DNA of 8,424 bases from Planctomycetes bacterium RBG_16_41_13 (GTDB lineage Bacteria; Planctomycetota; Brocadiia; Brocadiales; Brocadiaceae): the NCBI GenBank assembly GCA_001828295.1, contig MHYI01000272.1, positions 1 through 8,424 of the forward strand. The letters are read 5' to 3'. Within the stretch, counting starts at the first letter, position 1. Each line of letters opens with the position of its first letter. Shown here piece by piece: positions 5,640 to 8,424 of this stretch. The translations under genes were made by a program, and so were the position numbers. The notes below the pieces were generated by a model. The model saw nothing but the letters and a program-made list of their open reading frames with translations, made no database searches and was not told where the DNA came from.

Positions 5640-8159
5640 CTAATTTTTGTATGTTTTGATTATTTCCCTTTTTCTGATTTCCAGCATTAAGCGATTAATA
5701 TCGTCATTTTGCGGCTCTTGAAACGTTTCTCCCACTTGATAGTGAGATATCGTACTAATACAGTCAATAAACATGTCTTCCGTTAATTTGTCCATATCCA
5801 GCAATTTTACATCAATACTACTGAGCAAAAAAGTTATTTGATCAAAGAGTACGCTGGTGGAGACTCCGGAGTGGACAAATGATTGTTGGCAGAGAGAATC
5901 TTTAATTGTATGAATAAATCCCGCTATTTGACTAATTTGGTTTTGTATAAGAATAATTGCACCTTCCAAATTCTTCCTTGTCACTATGGAATTTTTTAAA
6001 TAATCAACGTATTTTACGGTTTCTTTAAATACTCTATTGTTTTCATTCCGCACGCTTGAAACAATGCGGTTTTCAATATCGCTTACCTCTGTAATCAATT
6101 GGTCAAATTTTTGTTCGATTTCTTCAAAATTTGATTTGTTGTTCCAATAGCCGTTTGCTTTCAATTTTTTATTAAATGTTATTATTTCTTCAAGAAAACA
6201 GTCCAGCTCTTTGCCGCTATAAGAAAAAAATTCACCCTCTTTTTTAAAGGTTTCAATTTGCAAGTACTTCTTCTCTATCTCAAGTATCTTTTTAATTTCC
6301 GTTTTTATGTCAATTATATTTTTTAAAACAGTATTCTGACTAAATTTTTGAATGAAGGTATGTATTTTATCAACGCTTTCGAGATGTGGTTTGTTTTTGC
6401 TTATTACAAAATCCTCCAAAGCACTAATTTTATCAATAATTTTTGTATAATTGTCTTCCTTTAAAGGTTTACTATAAAGGAATTTTTGTAAATCGGCCAA
6501 TGTTTTACAGACAAATTCCTTTTCATCTTCGTCGTCAAATGTAACTAAGCGGCCCAATTCATTAAATAGGGTAGTGAACTTATTCAATTTAGATTTAAGA
6601 AAAACATTTTTGTATAAATCCTGAGTATTCTTCCCCAATTCATCTTTTTTAACTATTTCATTCAACCGATCTAAAATATCAGACAAATAAGTGTGCAATG
6701 GTATACATGTCCTGGCTTCCATATAAGCATCCCTTCCAGAAGCAGTTTTTAATTGGGATAGTTCTTTCAGGTTCTTTGTCAGTTTTTCTATGAGTTTATG
6801 CGCGTCGCCCTCTTGTTCATTAGCAAAATCTTCATTTTTAGAAGATAAGGAATTTGTATAATTACTGGTCGAATGACCAAAAACAGATGTTACAAACTTT
6901 TTTATGCCTGAAATAAATCCATTTCCCTGTCTTTTTAGGAAAGGCACATTTTGCCTCGTGTTTTCTGTGCCATGATATTTGTTTTGCATGGACATAAAAT
7001 CAATGTATGCCAATAATTTACTAAAAGAATTCAATAATTCCTGATAGATATGCTTTATTGAGAGGTGCCGGGATAAAATATGTAGCTTTTTTAATTCATT
7101 GTAGTTTGCATTCAAATCATTTTTTTCATTTTTAAAGTCTGATTTCTGCTTGAAAAGCTTCTTCTGTAATTTTGCCAAAAACTTTTCAACACAGTTGGCG
7201 TAAGTCAAAAAAAGATTATATTCCTCCATGATTTTGAAATGTTCGTTAAGTTTATTTAATGCTGAGTAAATATAACCTCCATATGCAGGGAGTGATTTCC
7301 AATCTTCTTTTTCAATAATATGTTCAATCCTCATTAAATCGATGAACAAATCTTTGTTGAACAATAATGGATTATCTTCACTTGCAATATATTGAAAAAT
7401 ATCCGCGAAAAAACCGAGACTGTCAATTTTTTCCTCGACAGATTTAAGGTGTTCTTCCTGTGCGCTAAAAATTCTAAGTTTCAAATAGTGTTCTTCCAAG
7501 TCCAACATAAGGATAAGGTTTAAAAAATTTAAATTTAAGTAAATTTCTTTTAAACCAGTACTCGTAAAAACTTTATTTTTTGTTTCAATTTTATTAAAAC
7601 GAAGTTCCCGACCGAGTTTTTCTGTTGTTAAGGGCAAACTATTAAGAATAAGATAGTCGTTCAGCCTTCCGGTGTATTTTTCAGTAGATTCAACAAAAGA
7701 TGCGTAATTACAGCAAAGTAAATCAGGGATGAAACTTCCTAATTGATTTTGTTCATTTTCATCGATTATCAGCATATTGCTGATACCTTTTGCAGTTTTT
7801 TTCTCACAATGCAAGACAACATGGCGTTTCATGAGAAAGCGAATGAGTTCTTCCACTTCAGTTTGTGTTGCTGTAGCATCTACTTCTACCGAATTTTTAT
7901 CCCTTAATGTTAAAATATGATTAACGACTCCTTTGCTAAATAAGCGTTTGGCAATTATTTTCAGTGTTTTTTCAAAAGAACATCCAATGACCTCTCCTTG
8001 AAATTTAATAGTAAACCCTTTTAACGGCTCTCTTTGTACAATATTTCTAACTTTTTCCTTCGTTTCTGTAATTTGCGCACGTATTTTTTCCGAAGTATGA
8101 TAGTTTTTTTTTAATAAGGTGTAAAAATAGTTTTCAGTAGTAATTGAGTTTGTTTCCAT
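5640..8159 (-). CDS. Hypothetical 839-aa predominantly helical protein, unrecognised
   Basis: I do not recognise a family. Residues about 48-120 look like a small mixed alpha/beta domain (FTIKFQGEVIGCSFEKTLKI, then VVNHILTLRD, VEVDA, VVLHCEK). Residues 205-390 and 455-800 are long amphipathic helices rich in Lys, Glu, Leu, Ile and Asn with coiled-coil-like spacing. A break at about 391-455 is polar and Ser/Asn-rich. It contains a short, basic amphipathic stretch, GFISGIKKFVTSVFG (414-428), that could touch a membrane or partner. No signal peptide, no clear membrane helix and no nucleotide-binding motif are seen, so a cytoplasmic scaffold or structural role is the most that can be inferred. 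The ATG at 8159 follows a pyrimidine-rich stretch (CTTCTTCTC) and has no Shine-Dalgarno; an in-frame stop lies 18 nt upstream, so no alternative start exists there. The uninterrupted length strongly supports a real gene. Confidence 0.85.
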   Translation of the reverse strand: METNSITTENYFYTLLKKNYHTSEKIRAQITETKEKVRNIVQREPLKGFTIKFQGEVIGCSFEKTLKIIAKRLFSKGVVNHILTLRDKNSVEVDATATQTEVEELIRFLMKRHVVLHCEKKTAKGISNMLIIDENEQNQLGSFIPDLLCCNYASFVESTEKYTGRLNDYLILNSLPLTTEKLGRELRFNKIETKNKVFTSTGLKEIYLNLNFLNLILMLDLEEHYLKLRIFSAQEEHLKSVEEKIDSLGFFADIFQYIASEDNPLLFNKDLFIDLMRIEHIIEKEDWKSLPAYGGYIYSALNKLNEHFKIMEEYNLFLTYANCVEKFLAKLQKKLFKQKSDFKNEKNDLNANYNELKKLHILSRHLSIKHIYQELLNSFSKLLAYIDFMSMQNKYHGTENTRQNVPFLKRQGNGFISGIKKFVTSVFGHSTSNYTNSLSSKNEDFANEQEGDAHKLIEKLTKNLKELSQLKTASGRDAYMEARTCIPLHTYLSDILDRLNEIVKKDELGKNTQDLYKNVFLKSKLNKFTTLFNELGRLVTFDDEDEKEFVCKTLADLQKFLYSKPLKEDNYTKIIDKISALEDFVISKNKPHLESVDKIHTFIQKFSQNTVLKNIIDIKTEIKKILEIEKKYLQIETFKKEGEFFSYSGKELDCFLEEIITFNKKLKANGYWNNKSNFEEIEQKFDQLITEVSDIENRIVSSVRNENNRVFKETVKYVDYLKNSIVTRKNLEGAIILIQNQISQIAGFIHTIKDSLCQQSFVHSGVSTSVLFDQITFLLSSIDVKLLDMDKLTEDMFIDCISTISHYQVGETFQEPQNDDINRLMLEIRKREIIKTYKN

Positions 8160-8294
8160 GAGAAGAAGTTTGATAAATCTTTAGAAAGTGGTAAAAAAAT
8201 TGGGATGGCACAATGTTTATCGTTGCGATGAGACATCGATTAATATATCAAAACACCAGCTATTTAAAAAAGCATCTGACCATAATTGAAATAA

Positions 8295-8334
8295 AAAGGG
8301 CATATGAACGTACTGTGCTGTTCATATACCCTTT
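8295..8334. terminator. Hairpin terminator, most likely for a minus-strand gene at the right edge
   Basis: AAAGGG-c-ATATGAAC (8295-8309) pairs with GTTCATAT-a-CCCTTT (8320-8334), giving 14 pairs with one mismatch around a 10-nt loop. On the minus strand the stem runs into TTTTT (8297-8293), as in an intrinsic terminator. On the plus strand GATTTTT follows, slightly less ideal. It separates the 839-aa gene from whatever lies to the right. Confidence 0.75.
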
Positions 8335-8383
8335 GATTTTTGCGTCTCTAAGGTTTGTTTACTATTAACCCGATCGCGAGAAT

Positions 8384-8424
8384 TTACTTTGCAGCAAAAT
8401 TTCTCACAATACCAACCATTTTCT
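8384..8424 (-). CDS. Possible C-terminal tail of a minus-strand gene entering from the right
   Basis: On the minus strand one frame reads KMVGIVRNFAAK and then TAA at 8386-8384. The stop is followed 50 nt later by the hairpin terminator at 8295-8334, the spacing expected for the end of a transcription unit. Only about 13 codons are visible, too few to name a product or to exclude a chance frame. Another frame on the same strand stays open through here, so this call rests mainly on the terminator. Confidence 0.35.
   Translation of the reverse strand, partial: KMVGIVRNFAAK

Noticed and set aside
8160..8294. Search for a promoter upstream of the 839-aa gene
   Set aside because: A TATATT on the minus strand lacks a good -35 partner and other pairs are equally weak, so no promoter is called.

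Overview
The window is AT-rich, bacterial and chromosomal in character. It starts and ends inside genes. Ferredoxin-partner and hemerythrin-type genes, DUF116, frequent TTG/GTG starts and large lysine/asparagine-rich orphan proteins together suggest an anaerobic bacterium. The protein style resembles the anammox planctomycetes (Brocadiales, Kuenenia/Brocadia type). That assignment is from memory of protein style, not from a marker gene in the window, so it is moderate to low confidence.

Left half (1-3113, all minus strand): a translation-initiation and rRNA-modification operon read in the order def, fmt, a DUF116 cysteine-rich protein, rsmB. Def and Fmt are the paired enzymes that remove and add the N-formyl group of initiator methionine. 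RsmB methylates 16S rRNA and runs off the left edge. Gene gaps shrink from 56 nt to 31 nt to a 20-nt overlap. A candidate promoter with a leader of about 100 nt precedes def.

Centre (3114-4712): a divergent intergenic region carries a near-perfect sigma70-type promoter facing right. It drives two overlapping genes (ATGA overlap): a di-iron hemerythrin-like protein with an N-terminal cysteine-containing DUF1858-like domain, and a small cysteine protein that looks like the C-terminal part of larger ferredoxin-domain proteins. A perfect 7-bp inverted repeat overlaps the -10 box. A strong two-way terminator ends this operon.

Right half (4715-8424): two unrecognised minus-strand proteins of 178 and 839 aa, the second long, helical and lysine/glutamate/asparagine-rich. 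They are separated by 388 nt of non-coding DNA. This gap holds a MITE/REP-like element: 9-bp terminal inverted repeats around two hairpins that both have TAAA loops. It also holds one copy of an 18-nt motif found again, inverted, in the def leader. At the right edge are a hairpin terminator and possibly the last 13 codons of another minus-strand gene.

The left operon is ordinary. The least explained parts are the hemerythrin/CPGS pair, the 839-aa orphan and the repeat-bearing intergenic DNA. No tRNA, rRNA, CRISPR array or complete transposase gene was seen.
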